In this document: positions 1 to 10,217 of the stretch, one piece after another | Numbering within the stretch: position 1 is the stretch's first letter | Layout: every line of letters begins with the position of its first letter | From: Xanthomonas vesicatoria ATCC 35937 | Lineage (GTDB): Bacteria > Pseudomonadota > Gammaproteobacteria > Xanthomonadales > Xanthomonadaceae | Assembly: GCF_001908725.1 (NCBI RefSeq) | Contig: NZ_CP018725.1 | Coordinates: 2,721,001-2,785,000 of the forward strand | Direction: 5' to 3' | DNA: 64,000 nucleotides | Made by a program: the position numbers and the translations under genes | The notes under the pieces: model-generated | Database searches by the model: none | Told to the model about the DNA's origin: nothing | Seen by the model: only the letters and a program-made list of their open reading frames with translations

Positions 1-1
1 G

Positions 2-751
2 AGCGGCTCGATTTTCGATCAGGCCAACTGGTATGCCTACGGGCGGTTGGCGTGGAATCCGGCGTTGTCGCCGGAGGCGATCGCGCAGGACTGGGTGCGT
101 ATGACGTTGTCCAACGATCCGGCCGTGGTCACGCCGGTGGTGGGCATGATGCTGCGCTCGCGCGAGGCGGTGGTGGACTACATGACGCCGCTGGGCCTGC
201 ATCACCTGATGGGGCGCGGCCACCATTACGGCCCGGCGCCGTGGGATGCCGGCAGCGAGCGCCCCGATTGGGACCCGGTGTATTACCACCGCGCCGATCG
301 CAATGGCATTGGTTTCGATCGCAGCGCCAGCGGCAGCAACGCGGTAGCGCAATACGCAGCGCCGGTGGCGCGCGTGTTCGGCGATGTGCAACGCGTGCCC
401 GAGCAGTATCTGCTGTGGTTCCACCATGTGTCGTGGGACCGGCGCATGGCCTCGGGACGGCCGCTCTGGGACGAGCTGGTCTGGCACTACGACCATGGCG
501 TGGACGAAGTGCGTGCGATGCGCGCGACCTGGCAAGGCCTGGCTGGCAAGATCGATGCGCCGCGCTATCGGCAGGTAAGCGATTTTTTGGCCATCCAGCA
601 GAACGAGGCGCAGTGGTGGCGCGATGCCAGCATCGCCTATTTCCAGAGCGTGTCCGGGCGTGCATTACCGGCCGACGTGGCGCCGCCCGCGCATCCGCTG
701 GCGTATTACCAGGCATTGACGTTTCCCTACGCACCAGGAAATCCGAAATGA
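2..751 (+). CDS. agu67A: Alpha-glucuronidase GH67, C-terminal part (5' end outside the window)
   Basis: The reading frame is open from base 2 and ends at the TGA at 749-751, leaving about 249 residues of the C-terminal half. GH67 enzymes remove 4-O-methyl-glucuronic acid from the non-reducing end of glucuronoxylo-oligosaccharides. The stretch GSIFDQANWYAYGRLAWNP at the edge, then GLHHLMGRGHHYGP and YYHRADRNGIGFDRS, are typical of the GH67 C-terminal region. The catalytic carboxylates lie in the missing upstream part, so activity cannot be judged here. The stop overlaps the next start (ATGA), and the position at the head of esterase, ManD, GH43, GH3 and UxuB genes fits glucuronoxylan breakdown. 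Confidence 0.9.
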   Translation, partial: SGSIFDQANWYAYGRLAWNPALSPEAIAQDWVRMTLSNDPAVVTPVVGMMLRSREAVVDYMTPLGLHHLMGRGHHYGPAPWDAGSERPDWDPVYYHRADRNGIGFDRSASGSNAVAQYAAPVARVFGDVQRVPEQYLLWFHHVSWDRRMASGRPLWDELVWHYDHGVDEVRAMRATWQGLAGKIDAPRYRQVSDFLAIQQNEAQWWRDASIAYFQSVSGRALPADVAPPAHPLAYYQALTFPYAPGNPK

Positions 752-2712
752 GCACGCGCGTGATGACACCCCTGGCGGTACTGCTGTCTGCGGCAATAGT
801 GTCCAGCGCTGCACAGGCTGCCGATGCGCCGTTGCTGCACGCGCTCTTTCAAGACCATGTGGTGCTGCAGCGCGATGCACCGGTCAAGGTCTGGGGCGAT
901 GCGGCGCCGGGCATGCGCGTCACCGTGCAACTGGAGACGCAGCGGGTACAAGCACGCGCCGACCGTGACGGGCATTGGCAGGCGCGCCTGCCTGCACACG
1001 CGGCCGGTGGCCCGTACCGCTTGCAGGCCAGCACATCCGATGGCACCACCCAGCAAGTGAGCGATGTGCTGATCGGTGATGTGTGGCTGTGCTCGGGCCA
1101 ATCCAACATGGAATTGCAGGTGCATCGCACGCTGGATGCACGCAGCGAAATTGCCGATGCCGATCACCCCACCATCCGCATGTTCAAGGTGCCTGCGCAA
1201 TCCAGCCCCACCCCGCAGACGCGTTTCGGTGGCCAGTCGGAATGGCAGCTCACCACGCCGGAAACGGTGAAGGACTTTTCTGCGGCGTGTTACTACTTCG
1301 CACGCGAATTGCAGAAGACCGTCGATGTGCCGATGGGCCTGATCAACGCCTCGTGGGGCGGCTCGCAGCTGCAGGCCTGGATCGGCGACACGGCATTGCG
1401 TGCCGCAGGCGACGATGGCCCGGCGCTAGATGTGCTGGCGCGTTACGCACGCGATCCGGTGGAGGCCGCGCCGCGTTGGGGCGCACTGTGGGAGGGCTGG
1501 TGGCATGCGCACGGCGAAGGCGATCCCTGGCAACCGGATGCGCCCGGCGCCTGGCAAACCGCGCCGGCGGCATTGGGCGCGTGGGACGACTGGGGCGTAC
1601 CGCAGCTGGTCGGTTTCAATGGCATGGTCTGGTACCGCACCACCATTGAGCTGAGCGCCGCGCAGGCCGCGCAGGACGCCAGCTTGTTGCTTGGGCCGGT
1701 GGACGAGCTGGATCAAACCTGGGTCAATGGGCGCGGCGTGGGCAGCAGCTACGGCGCCGACCAGCCGCGCCGCTACACGCTGCCGCGCGGCCACCTGCAT
1801 GCCGGGCGCAACAGCATCGTGCTCAACGTGCTCAACACCTATCGCCGCGGTGGATTGCTGGGCGATGCATCGTCGCGTGCGCTGCAGTTTGCCGATGGCA
1901 GCACGCTGCCGCTGGATGCGCCGTGGCAGTACCAGATCGTGTCGCCGCAACTCGGCACACCGCCACGCGCGCCGTGGTCGTCGGCGGCCGGGCTGACCAC
2001 CTTGTACAACGGCATGATCGCCCCGCTCGGCCAGCTGGGGCTGCGGGGCGTGCTGTGGTACCAGGGCGAATCCAATGCCGGCGATGCGGTGCATTATCCC
2101 GCGCTGCTGCAGGCCTGGCAGCGCGACTGGCGTGCACGCTTCGGTGCAACGCTGCCGCTGCTGGTGGTGCAGCTTGCCAACTACGGCGCGCCGCCCATGC
2201 ACCCGGTGGAAAGCGGGTGGGCGCAGCTGCGCGAAGCGCAGCGCCGCTTCGTTGCCGACGATGCGCATGCGGGCCTGGCGGTGGCCATCGACATCGGCGA
2301 CCGCTACGACATCCATCCTGCCAACAAGCAGGAGCTTGGGCGGCGCCTGGCGCGCGCGGCGCGGCATGTGGTGTATGGCGAGGCGATTGCGCCGTCCGGC
2401 CCGGTGCCGCGCAGCGCACGTCGCGATGGCGATGCCATCCGCATTGCCTTCGACGACGTGGATGCGGCGTTGCTGAGTTACGGCAACGACGCACCGATCG
2501 GCTTTGAAGTCTGCGCTGCGGCAGCCAACAATTGCCGCTACACCAGCGCCACGCTGCAGGGCCACGAGGCCAGCCTGCGTGTTCCTTCCGGCCTCGCCGC
2601 CACCCGCGTGCGCTACTGCTGGGCCGACAGCCCGGTCTGCACCTTGTACGACCGCAGCGGCCTGCCGGCCGGCCCGTTCGAACTTCCCATCACTTCCGCC
2701 TCTTCCCCATGA
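748..2712 (+). CDS. Secreted SGNH-family acetylesterase (sialate O-acetylesterase-like; likely acetylxylan esterase)
   Basis: The protein is 654 aa. The ATG at 748 overlaps the preceding stop by ATGA and gives a clean signal peptide ([24 protein letters not shown]), which marks a periplasmic enzyme. The SGNH/SASA fold shows in LCSGQSNME (nucleophile Ser in GQSNM), [11 protein letters not shown], and the late [15 protein letters not shown] block holding the Asp-x-x-His pair. A galactose-binding-like insert lies around residues 270-390 (VWYRTTIEL...VWLNG-like WVNGRGVG). Such proteins are often labelled sialate 9-O-acetylesterases. There is no sialate gene here, while every neighbour acts on xylan, so I infer deacetylation of acetylated xylo-oligosaccharides. 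Confidence 0.85.
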   Translation: MSTRVMTPLAVLLSAAIVSSAAQAADAPLLHALFQDHVVLQRDAPVKVWGDAAPGMRVTVQLETQRVQARADRDGHWQARLPAHAAGGPYRLQASTSDGTTQQVSDVLIGDVWLCSGQSNMELQVHRTLDARSEIADADHPTIRMFKVPAQSSPTPQTRFGGQSEWQLTTPETVKDFSAACYYFARELQKTVDVPMGLINASWGGSQLQAWIGDTALRAAGDDGPALDVLARYARDPVEAAPRWGALWEGWWHAHGEGDPWQPDAPGAWQTAPAALGAWDDWGVPQLVGFNGMVWYRTTIELSAAQAAQDASLLLGPVDELDQTWVNGRGVGSSYGADQPRRYTLPRGHLHAGRNSIVLNVLNTYRRGGLLGDASSRALQFADGSTLPLDAPWQYQIVSPQLGTPPRAPWSSAAGLTTLYNGMIAPLGQLGLRGVLWYQGESNAGDAVHYPALLQAWQRDWRARFGATLPLLVVQLANYGAPPMHPVESGWAQLREAQRRFVADDAHAGLAVAIDIGDRYDIHPANKQELGRRLARAARHVVYGEAIAPSGPVPRSARRDGDAIRIAFDDVDAALLSYGNDAPIGFEVCAAAANNCRYTSATLQGHEASLRVPSGLAATRVRYCWADSPVCTLYDRSGLPAGPFELPITSASSP

Positions 2713-3983
2713 GCGAGACCCCGATGTCACAGACTTCCGACTCCCCTGCACCGCTGCAAGGTTCTGCCCGCGACCGCGAGATCGTCGAGGCGCGCGTCAT
2801 CGTCACCTGCCCTGGGCGCAACTTCGTCACCTTGAAGATTCGCACCCGCGCAGGGATCACCGGGCTGGGCGATGCCACGCTCAATGGTCGCGAACTGGCG
2901 GTGGCGGCGTACCTGCAGGAACACCTGGTACCGAACCTGATCGGCCGCGATGCCGGGCGCATCGAGGACATCTGGCAGTTCTTCTACCGCGGTGCGTATT
3001 GGCGCCGTGGCCCGGTGACGATGAGCGCGATTGCCGCAGTGGACGTAGCGCTGTGGGACATCCTGGGCAAGATGGCCGGCCTGCCGTTGTACCAGCTGCT
3101 GGGCGGGCGCTCGCGCGAAGGTGCGCTGGTCTATGGTCACGCCAACGGCCGCGATATCGCCGAAACGAGCGACGAGGTGGGCCGCTTCCGCGAGATGGGC
3201 TTTATCGCCATTCGCGCGCAATGCGGCGTGCCCGGCATCAAGAAGACCTATGGCATTTCCAGCGGCGGCAAGCCGTACGAGCCCGCCGAAAGCGAACTGC
3301 CTACCGAAACGGTGTGGTCCACGCCGCGTTACCTGGGCGTTGTGCCGAAGTTGTTCGAGCAATTGCGCAGCGATCACGGCAATGAGATCGAGCTGCTGCA
3401 CGATGCGCATCACCGGCTCACCCCGATCGAGGCCGCGCGCCTGGGCCGCGATCTGGAGCCGTACCGGCTATTCTGGCTGGAAGACGCCACGCCAGCGGAA
3501 AACCAGCGTGCGTTCGAGATCATTCGCCAACACACGGTGACGCCATTGGCAGTGGGCGAAGTGTTCAATTCGATCTGGGACTGCAAGCACCTGATCGAGC
3601 AGCAACTGATCGACTACATCCGCACCACGATCGTGCATGCCGGCGGCATCACCCACGTGCGACGGCTCGCGGATTTTGCCGCGTTGCATCAGGTGCGCAC
3701 CGGCTTCCACGGCGCCACCGATCTGTCGCCGGTGTGCATGGGCGCGGCCCTGCACTTCGATACCTGGGTGCCCAACTTCGGCATCCAGGAATACATGTTC
3801 CATTCCGACGAGGCCAACGCGGTGTTTCCGCACGACTACGTGTTCCGCGACGGGCGCCTGCATTGCGGCGAAACCCCGGGGCATGGCGTGGACATCGACG
3901 AGGCGCTGGCCGCCAAGTATCCGTATGTGCCTAAACAGCTGCCGATTGCACGCCTGGAAGACGGCGCGATGTGGGATTGGTGA
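2709..3983 (+). CDS. manD: D-mannonate dehydratase, enolase-superfamily ManD type (RspA-like)
   Basis: The protein is 424 aa and converts D-mannonate to 2-keto-3-deoxy-D-gluconate, the step after UxuB in glucuronate catabolism. ManD hallmarks are [13 protein letters not shown] near the N-terminus, then [34 protein letters not shown], and [20 protein letters not shown] near the C-terminus. The ATG at 2709 overlaps the preceding stop (ATGA); an internal ATG at 2724 (MSQTSDSP) would bring the length closer to the roughly 400-residue family norm. This is not the E. coli UxuA fold, although the locus role is the uxuA step. There is no signal peptide, so it acts in the cytoplasm. Confidence 0.9.
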   Translation: MSETPMSQTSDSPAPLQGSARDREIVEARVIVTCPGRNFVTLKIRTRAGITGLGDATLNGRELAVAAYLQEHLVPNLIGRDAGRIEDIWQFFYRGAYWRRGPVTMSAIAAVDVALWDILGKMAGLPLYQLLGGRSREGALVYGHANGRDIAETSDEVGRFREMGFIAIRAQCGVPGIKKTYGISSGGKPYEPAESELPTETVWSTPRYLGVVPKLFEQLRSDHGNEIELLHDAHHRLTPIEAARLGRDLEPYRLFWLEDATPAENQRAFEIIRQHTVTPLAVGEVFNSIWDCKHLIEQQLIDYIRTTIVHAGGITHVRRLADFAALHQVRTGFHGATDLSPVCMGAALHFDTWVPNFGIQEYMFHSDEANAVFPHDYVFRDGRLHCGETPGHGVDIDEALAAKYPYVPKQLPIARLEDGAMWDW

Positions 3984-5683
3984 TGCGGCTGTTGCCGGCC
4001 GCGCTGAGCGTGCTGATGGCCGCGCTTGTGCCTGTCGTGGCGCAGGCGCAGGCCAGCGCCGGAGCCAATGTCGCCTTCGATTGGTTCGACTATCGCGGCG
4101 ACGATGCGGTGTTCGCCACGCCGTTGGCGGCCGGTCAATACCGCAACCCGATCCTGGCCGGTTTCTATCCGGACCCCAGCATCACACGCGTGGGCGAGCG
4201 CTACTACCTGGTCAATTCCACCTTTGCGTATTTCCCGGCGATTCCGGTATTCGAGAGCGGCGATCTGGTGCACTGGACGCAGGTTGGCAACGTGGTCGAG
4301 CGGCGCGAACAGCTCAACTACGACGGCCTGACCGTCTCGCGCGGTATGTTCGCCGCGAGTATTCGCCACCATGACGGGCGCTTTTATGTGGTGGGGACGG
4401 CGGTCGATAGCGGTGGCAACTTTATCGCCAGCGCCAGCAGCGCCGCCGGCCCCTGGTCGCAACTGACCTGGCTGCCAGGCATCGACGGCATCGACCCGTC
4501 GCTGTTCTTCGACACCGACGGCAGCGCGTATCTGCTCAACAACGGCCCACCGCAAGGCACGCCGTTATACGAAGGCCACCGCGCGATCTGGATGCAGCGC
4601 TTCGACATCGCCAGCAATCGGCCCATCGGCCCACGCAAGGTGTTGCTCAACGGCGGCGTGGACCTGGCCAGCAAGCCGATCTGGATCGAGGGCCCGCACC
4701 TGTATCAACGCGACGGCTGGTACTACCTGTCGTGCGCCGAGGGCGGCACCGGGCCGCAACATTCGCAGGTGGTGTTGCGCAGCCGCAACGTGTGGGGGCC
4801 GTACGCGCCCTCGCCGCACAACCCCATCCTGACCCAGCGCGATCTGCCTGCCGACCGTGCGCATCCGGTCAGCAATGCCGGCCATGCGGATTTTGTCGCA
4901 GCACCGGACGGGCAATGGTGGGCGGTGTTCCTGGCCAGCCGGCCGTATTCCGGCGATCGCTACAACACCGGGCGCGAGACGTTTTTGCTGCCGGTGCAAT
5001 GGCGCGATGGCTGGCCGTCGATTCTGCCCGCCGGCGCACCGATTCCCTACATCGCCAATGCACCTGCGGGCGCAACCGCCACTGCCGATCAGGCGCCGCT
5101 GTCGGGCAACTTCACCTGGCACGACGACTTCACTGCCACTGCCTTGCAGCGCGAATGGCTTACCCTGCGCGTGCCTAAGCGCACGGTGGCCGATACGCAG
5201 GCACGCGCCGGTTGGCTGACTCTGCATGCAACCGAGCAAGGGCTGGAGGGCAGCGGCACGCCCGCGTTTGTTGCACGCCGCCAGCAACACACGCGTTTTT
5301 ACGCCAGCACCGCGCTGGCGGTGCCCACCCAAGCAGGCGTGCAGGCCGGGCTGGCCGCCTTCCAGAACGCCAACGCGTGGTACACGCTGGGCGTGCGTCG
5401 CGAGGGCGCTGCATTAGAGGTCTTTGTCGACAAGCGCGACGGCACCACCACCACGACACTGGCGCACACCCGCATCCCGGCCACCACAACGCAGCTGCGC
5501 TTGCAGATCAGCGGCGATGGTGGCACCTACAGCTTCGACTACGACGCCAACGGTGCCGGTTGGCAGTCGCTACGCCGCAACGACGATGCCGGTTTTCTCA
5601 GCACCGCACAGGCCGGCGGCTTCGTCGGCAGCATGATCGGGCCCTTCGCCCGGTTGCAACCAGACCGCACCAAGGAGGACTGA
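3983..5683 (+). CDS. Glycoside hydrolase family 43 beta-xylosidase / alpha-L-arabinofuranosidase, exported
   Basis: The protein is 566 aa. The ATG at 3983 shares one base with the upstream stop (TGATG); an in-frame GTG at 3971 would spoil the signal peptide [24 protein letters not shown], so the ATG is preferred. The five-bladed GH43 domain covers about residues 52-350. All three catalytic carboxylates are visible: Asp64 in AGFYPDPS, Asp171 in GIDPSLFF and Glu236 in IEGPHLY. A C-terminal concanavalin-like module (about 375-560) matches the accessory domain of GH43 beta-xylosidases. It probably trims arabinose or xylose from oligosaccharides in the periplasm. Exact specificity cannot be read from sequence. 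Confidence 0.9.
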   Translation: MRLLPAALSVLMAALVPVVAQAQASAGANVAFDWFDYRGDDAVFATPLAAGQYRNPILAGFYPDPSITRVGERYYLVNSTFAYFPAIPVFESGDLVHWTQVGNVVERREQLNYDGLTVSRGMFAASIRHHDGRFYVVGTAVDSGGNFIASASSAAGPWSQLTWLPGIDGIDPSLFFDTDGSAYLLNNGPPQGTPLYEGHRAIWMQRFDIASNRPIGPRKVLLNGGVDLASKPIWIEGPHLYQRDGWYYLSCAEGGTGPQHSQVVLRSRNVWGPYAPSPHNPILTQRDLPADRAHPVSNAGHADFVAAPDGQWWAVFLASRPYSGDRYNTGRETFLLPVQWRDGWPSILPAGAPIPYIANAPAGATATADQAPLSGNFTWHDDFTATALQREWLTLRVPKRTVADTQARAGWLTLHATEQGLEGSGTPAFVARRQQHTRFYASTALAVPTQAGVQAGLAAFQNANAWYTLGVRREGAALEVFVDKRDGTTTTTLAHTRIPATTTQLRLQISGDGGTYSFDYDANGAGWQSLRRNDDAGFLSTAQAGGFVGSMIGPFARLQPDRTKED

Positions 5684-5685
5684 CC

Positions 5686-8376
5686 ATGCATTCGCACCCT
5701 ACCCGTCTCACCGCCACCCCACGCCGCGCCCTGGCCGCCGGCCTGCTGCTGGCGATTGCCCTGGCCGCCGGCAACACGCAGGCGGCCACACCCCCGCCGC
5801 CATATCTGGACACCCAACTGCCATTCGAGACACGCGCTGCCGATCTGGTGTCGCGCATGACGCTGGAGGAAAAAGCCGCGCAGATGCAGAACGCCGCACC
5901 GGCGATCCCGCGCTTGCGGGTGCCCGCCTACGACTGGTGGAACGAGGCACTGCATGGCGTGGCGCGCGCCGGTGGCGCCACGGTGTTTCCACAGGCGATC
6001 GGGCTGGCAGCCACCTTCGACACCCCGCTGATGGCCGAGGTGGCCACCGCCATCAGCGACGAGGCACGCGCCAAGCACCACGCCTTTCTGGCACGCGATG
6101 AGCACAAGCGTTATCAGGGGCTCACGTTCTGGTCGCCCAACATCAACATCTTCCGCGACCCGCGCTGGGGCCGTGGTCAGGAAACCTACGGCGAAGATCC
6201 GTTCCTGACCGCGCGCATGGGCGTGACTTTCGTGCAGGGCCTGCAGGCGCAGCAAGGCCCGTACCGAAAGCTCGATGCCACGGCCAAGCACTACGCGGTG
6301 CACAGCGGCCCGGAAGCGGACCGCCACCACTTCGACGTGCACCCCAGCGAACGCGATCTGCATGAGACCTATCTGCCGGCGTTCCAGGCCTTGGTGCAGG
6401 AAGGCCATGTGGCCGCGGTGATGGGTGCCTACAACCGCGTCAACGGCGAGTCCGCCTCGGCCAGCACGCGGCTGGAAGGCATCCTGCGCCGCGACTGGGG
6501 CTTTGATGGCTACATCGTCAGCGACTGCGCAGCGATCCGCGATATCTGGCAGAACCACAAGATCGTGCCCACGCCCGAGGCCGCCGCCGCACTGGGCGTC
6601 AAGCACGGCACCGACCTGGATTGCGGCGACACCTATGCGGCATTGCCCAAGGCGGTGCGCGCCGGGTTGATCGACGAAGCCACCATCGATACCTCGCTCA
6701 AGCGCCTGATGACCACGCGCATGCGTTTAGGCATGTTCGACCCGCCTGCAAAGGTGGCCTGGGCGCAGATTCCTGCCTCGGTGAATCAATCGCCGCAGCA
6801 CGATGCGCTGGCACGCCGCACCGCTCGCGAATCGCTGGTGTTGCTGAAGAACGACGGCCTGCTGCCGCTCAAACCCACGCTCAAGCGCATCGCCGTGGTC
6901 GGCCCCACCGCCGATGACCCGATGTCGCTGCTGGGCAACTATTACGGCACACCCGCCGCGCCGGTGACCATCCTGCAAGGCATCCGCGATGCGGCGCCGC
7001 AGGCGGAGGTGGTGTACGCACGCGGCAGCGATCTGGTGGAAGGACGCGAAGACCCCAACGCCGCCGCACCGATCGATGCGCGCTATCTGCGCCCGGCCGC
7101 CGATGCCAAACAAAACGGACTGACCGGTGAGTACTTCAAGGGGCGCAGCCTGGCCGGGCAACCGGTGCTGACCCGCATCGACCCACGCATCGCCTTCCGC
7201 TGGGACCGTAATGCGCCCACCGACGATGCGCTGGGCCGTGGCGAGCTGCAGCCCGGGCAGGCCTTGGAGAAAGACGATTTCAGCGTGCGTTGGCACGGCC
7301 AGTTGTTGCCGCCGGTCAGCGGTGATTACGACCTGCAGATCGCCGCCGATGATGGCGTGCGTCTGTTTCTGGATGGCACGTTGCTGATCGACCAGTGGCG
7401 CGATGCACCGCGCATGCGCGGCGGCAATGCCAGCGTGCGCCTGGAAGCCGGCAAGGCTTACGACCTGCGCGTTGAGTATTACGAAGCCACCCGCGACGCC
7501 GGTGTACGTCTGGCCTGGCGCATGCCCGGCGCCAAACCCCCGCTGCAGGAAGCGGTGGACGCCGCACGCAACGCGGAGGTGGTGGTGTTCGTCGGCGGCC
7601 TCACCGGCGATGTCGAAGGCGAGGAGATGGACGTCAACTATCCCGGCTTTGCCGGTGGCGACCGCACCGATACGCGCCTGCCCAAACCGCAGCGCGAGCT
7701 GCTGCAGGCGCTGCAGGCCACCGGCACGCCGGTGGTGGCGGTGTTGACCACCGGCTCTGCACTGGCGGTGGATTGGGCGCAGCAGCATGTACCGGCGATC
7801 CTGCTGGCGTGGTATCCCGGCCAACGCGGCGGCAGTGCGGTGGGCGATGTGTTGTTCGGCCAGGCCAGCCCGGGTGGTCGCCTGCCGATCACCTTCTACA
7901 AGGAAGCCGAGCGCCTGCCCGCCTTCGATGACTACGCCATGCGCGGGCGCACCTATCGCTACTTCACCGGCACCGCGCTGTACCCGTTCGGCCATGGATT
8001 GTCATACACGCAATTTGCCTACTCGGACCTGCGCCTGGACCGCACCACCCTCGGCGCCGATGGCACGTTGCGCGCGACGCTGAAGGTGCGCAACACCGGC
8101 AAGCGCGCCGGCGACGAAGTGGTGCAGCTGTACCTGCATCCGCTCGATCCCAAGCGCGAACGGGCCGGCAAGGAGCTGCGTGGTTTTCAACGCATGACCC
8201 TGCAACCGGGCGAACAGCGCGAGGTCGCCTTCACGCTAAAGGCCGCCGATGCGCTGCGTATCTACGACGAGCAGCGCAAGACCTACGCTGTGGACCCGGG
8301 CGCCTATGAAGTGCAGATCGGCGCATCCAGCAGCGACATCCGCAGCAAGCAACGCTTTACCGTCACCAACGACTAG
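5686..8376 (+). CDS. Glycoside hydrolase family 3 beta-xylosidase/glucosidase with PA14 insert
   Basis: The protein is 896 aa. A strong ribosome site (AAGGAGGA, 5672-5679) precedes the ATG at 5686. The N-terminus is hydrophobic and ends in NTQAA, an export signal. The GH3 barrel domain includes YDWWNEALHGVARAG (substrate loop typical of the xylosidase branch), KHYAVHSGPE, and GYIVSDC, where Asp280 is the nucleophile. A PA14 module (about 477-615; GEYFKG...DGVRLFLDGTLLIDQWRD) is inserted in the second alpha/beta domain, and an Fn3-like domain closes the protein (about 800-890). It would release xylose from xylo-oligosaccharides. Substrate choice between beta-xyloside and beta-glucoside rests on gene context. 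Confidence 0.9.
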   Translation: MHSHPTRLTATPRRALAAGLLLAIALAAGNTQAATPPPPYLDTQLPFETRAADLVSRMTLEEKAAQMQNAAPAIPRLRVPAYDWWNEALHGVARAGGATVFPQAIGLAATFDTPLMAEVATAISDEARAKHHAFLARDEHKRYQGLTFWSPNINIFRDPRWGRGQETYGEDPFLTARMGVTFVQGLQAQQGPYRKLDATAKHYAVHSGPEADRHHFDVHPSERDLHETYLPAFQALVQEGHVAAVMGAYNRVNGESASASTRLEGILRRDWGFDGYIVSDCAAIRDIWQNHKIVPTPEAAAALGVKHGTDLDCGDTYAALPKAVRAGLIDEATIDTSLKRLMTTRMRLGMFDPPAKVAWAQIPASVNQSPQHDALARRTARESLVLLKNDGLLPLKPTLKRIAVVGPTADDPMSLLGNYYGTPAAPVTILQGIRDAAPQAEVVYARGSDLVEGREDPNAAAPIDARYLRPAADAKQNGLTGEYFKGRSLAGQPVLTRIDPRIAFRWDRNAPTDDALGRGELQPGQALEKDDFSVRWHGQLLPPVSGDYDLQIAADDGVRLFLDGTLLIDQWRDAPRMRGGNASVRLEAGKAYDLRVEYYEATRDAGVRLAWRMPGAKPPLQEAVDAARNAEVVVFVGGLTGDVEGEEMDVNYPGFAGGDRTDTRLPKPQRELLQALQATGTPVVAVLTTGSALAVDWAQQHVPAILLAWYPGQRGGSAVGDVLFGQASPGGRLPITFYKEAERLPAFDDYAMRGRTYRYFTGTALYPFGHGLSYTQFAYSDLRLDRTTLGADGTLRATLKVRNTGKRAGDEVVQLYLHPLDPKRERAGKELRGFQRMTLQPGEQREVAFTLKAADALRIYDEQRKTYAVDPGAYEVQIGASSSDIRSKQRFTVTND

Positions 8377-8564
8377 CGCCTTTCAGAACCCCCTCGCCCT
8401 GCGGACATGGCGAACAAATCCTCTGGCCGCGATCGCCCTAAGCCCCTCTCCCCTCGGGGCGATAAGGCACTGCTTGCGCACCACTGGCGCGCGTGCCGCG
8501 GCACGGAGCGGGGTTGGGGACGGCGCAGGCGACTCCACCAACTCCCTAGTGCGCGGACACCACG
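8377..8564. other. Intergenic stretch with a C-rich/G-rich element
   Basis: No gene is seen. The stretch has a short stem around CCCCTCGGGG (about 8451-8460) and a G-rich tail (GAGCGGGGTTGGGG). This resembles dispersed intergenic repeats common in Xanthomonas, but copy number cannot be tested in one window. Confidence 0.3.
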
Positions 8565-10034
8565 ATGCAAGCCCCACGTCTTTCGCTCGATACCCTTGCC
8601 ACCCTGACGCCAGCGGTTTCAACGCCCGCTTACGATCCAGCAACAACCACCATCGGCATCGTCCATCTGGGCGCAGGCGCCTTCCACCGCGCACACCAGG
8701 CCGTCTACATCGATGACCTGCTCGCAGACGATCCCAGCTGGGCCATCTGCGCCGTCTCGCTGCACAGCCCGCAGGTGCGCGACGCGTTGCGCCCGCAAGA
8801 TGGCCTCTACACCCTCGCCCTGCTCGATGAGCACCCGCAACTGCGCATCATCGGCACCATCCGCCAGGTGCTGTGCGCCGCCGAAGAGCAAGCCGCCGTG
8901 CTCGCGCGCCTGGCCGATCCCGCCGTGCGGCTAGTCACCCTCACCATCACCGAAAAAGGCTATTGCCTGGTCGGCGACACGCTCGACCTGCATCACCCCG
9001 ACATCGTGCACGACCTCGCCAACCCCGCCGCGCCGCGCAGTGCAGTCGGCTATCTGGTGGCCGGGCTGCACCGGCGCATGCAGGCCGGCCTTGCACCGTT
9101 CACCGTGCTCAGTTGCGACAATCTCACTGATAACGGCCACCTGCTGCGCCGTGCAGTACTGCTGCTGGCGCGCCAGCACGACGCAGCGCTTGCAGAATGG
9201 ATCAAGCAGCACGTCAGTTTCCCGCGCTCGATGGTCGACAGCATCACCCCGGCCACCGACGAGGCACTACGCACCCAGGTACAGGCGCAGACCGGCCTGC
9301 ACGATGCCTGGCCGATCCAGCGCGAGCGATACAGCCAGTGGGTGATCGAAGACGATTTCTGCAACGGCCGCCCCAACCTGGCGCGCGTTGGCGTGGTGCT
9401 CAGCGACGACATCGCCGGCCATGCGCGCGCCAAGCTGCGCCTGCTCAATGCCCCGCACTCCACGCTGGCGTATCTGGGCAGCTTGCTGCAGCTGGAAACC
9501 GTTGCCGATGCCATGGCGCATCGGCCGCTGGCGGCGTTCGCCGAAGCGCTGATGCGAGAAGACATCGCGCCCACACTGCAGCCGATGGACGGCTTCGATG
9601 CGCAGCGCTACAGCGACGCGATTCTTGCGCGCTTCCGCAATCCCGCCATCCGCCATCTGCTTGCGCAGATCGCCTGGGATGGCTCGCAGAAGATTCCGGT
9701 GCGCCTGCTCGCCACCATCGACGACGCACTTGCCGCGGGCCGGCCCATCGACCGCCTCTGTTTGCCGGTCGCCGCGTGGCTGCAGTTCGTGCGCCGGCAG
9801 GCGCGCAACGGCGTGGCCCTGGCCGACCCCTTGAACGATGCCCTGAGCGCGCTGGGACGTGCAGCTACCGGCGATGCAGCCGGCGATATCGCCCGCTTTG
9901 TCGCGGTGGATGCCGTGTTCGGTGCGCTGTCTACGGATCCGCGCTTTATCGATGCGCTGACCAGCGGCTATACCGCGCTGGGCGATGCCACGCCAGGCCG
10001 GGTGGACGCGGTCCTTGCTGCGTTGAGTGCCTGA
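8565..10034 (+). CDS. uxuB: D-fructuronate reductase / mannonate oxidoreductase (mannitol dehydrogenase family)
   Basis: The protein is 489 aa, the usual length for long-chain polyol dehydrogenases. It reduces D-fructuronate to D-mannonate with NAD(P)H, linking UxaC (about 12 kb away) to ManD in this locus. The N-terminal Rossmann motif is GIVHLGAGAFHRAHQAVY. The family active-site block appears as KLRLLNAPHSTLAYLG, with Lys, Asn and His in the expected order. There is no signal peptide. A 188-bp gap separates it from the GH3 gene, so it may have its own promoter, but it has the same orientation and pathway. A mannitol or altronate dehydrogenase is possible from family alone. Confidence 0.87.
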   Translation: MQAPRLSLDTLATLTPAVSTPAYDPATTTIGIVHLGAGAFHRAHQAVYIDDLLADDPSWAICAVSLHSPQVRDALRPQDGLYTLALLDEHPQLRIIGTIRQVLCAAEEQAAVLARLADPAVRLVTLTITEKGYCLVGDTLDLHHPDIVHDLANPAAPRSAVGYLVAGLHRRMQAGLAPFTVLSCDNLTDNGHLLRRAVLLLARQHDAALAEWIKQHVSFPRSMVDSITPATDEALRTQVQAQTGLHDAWPIQRERYSQWVIEDDFCNGRPNLARVGVVLSDDIAGHARAKLRLLNAPHSTLAYLGSLLQLETVADAMAHRPLAAFAEALMREDIAPTLQPMDGFDAQRYSDAILARFRNPAIRHLLAQIAWDGSQKIPVRLLATIDDALAAGRPIDRLCLPVAAWLQFVRRQARNGVALADPLNDALSALGRAATGDAAGDIARFVAVDAVFGALSTDPRFIDALTSGYTALGDATPGRVDAVLAALSA

Positions 10035-10217
10035 GCCACGTGGTGGAGCCAGGATGGCCGCCGGCGTGTGGGCTGCTCGCTCGACCCAGGTTGCTGCATC
10101 GGGATCGGGCCGTCCGATCGGCAAGGGTGCCCGATGCAATCCTCGCTGTGCTGCTCCACGCATGACGTCAATGGCGGCGCCGACCTGCGATCGAACGCCG
10201 CGCGATTGCAGCATGGG

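Noticed and set aside
1426..2751. 441-codon open frame antisense to the acetylesterase
   Set aside because: Shadow of the SGNH gene with no signal, motif or ribosome site.
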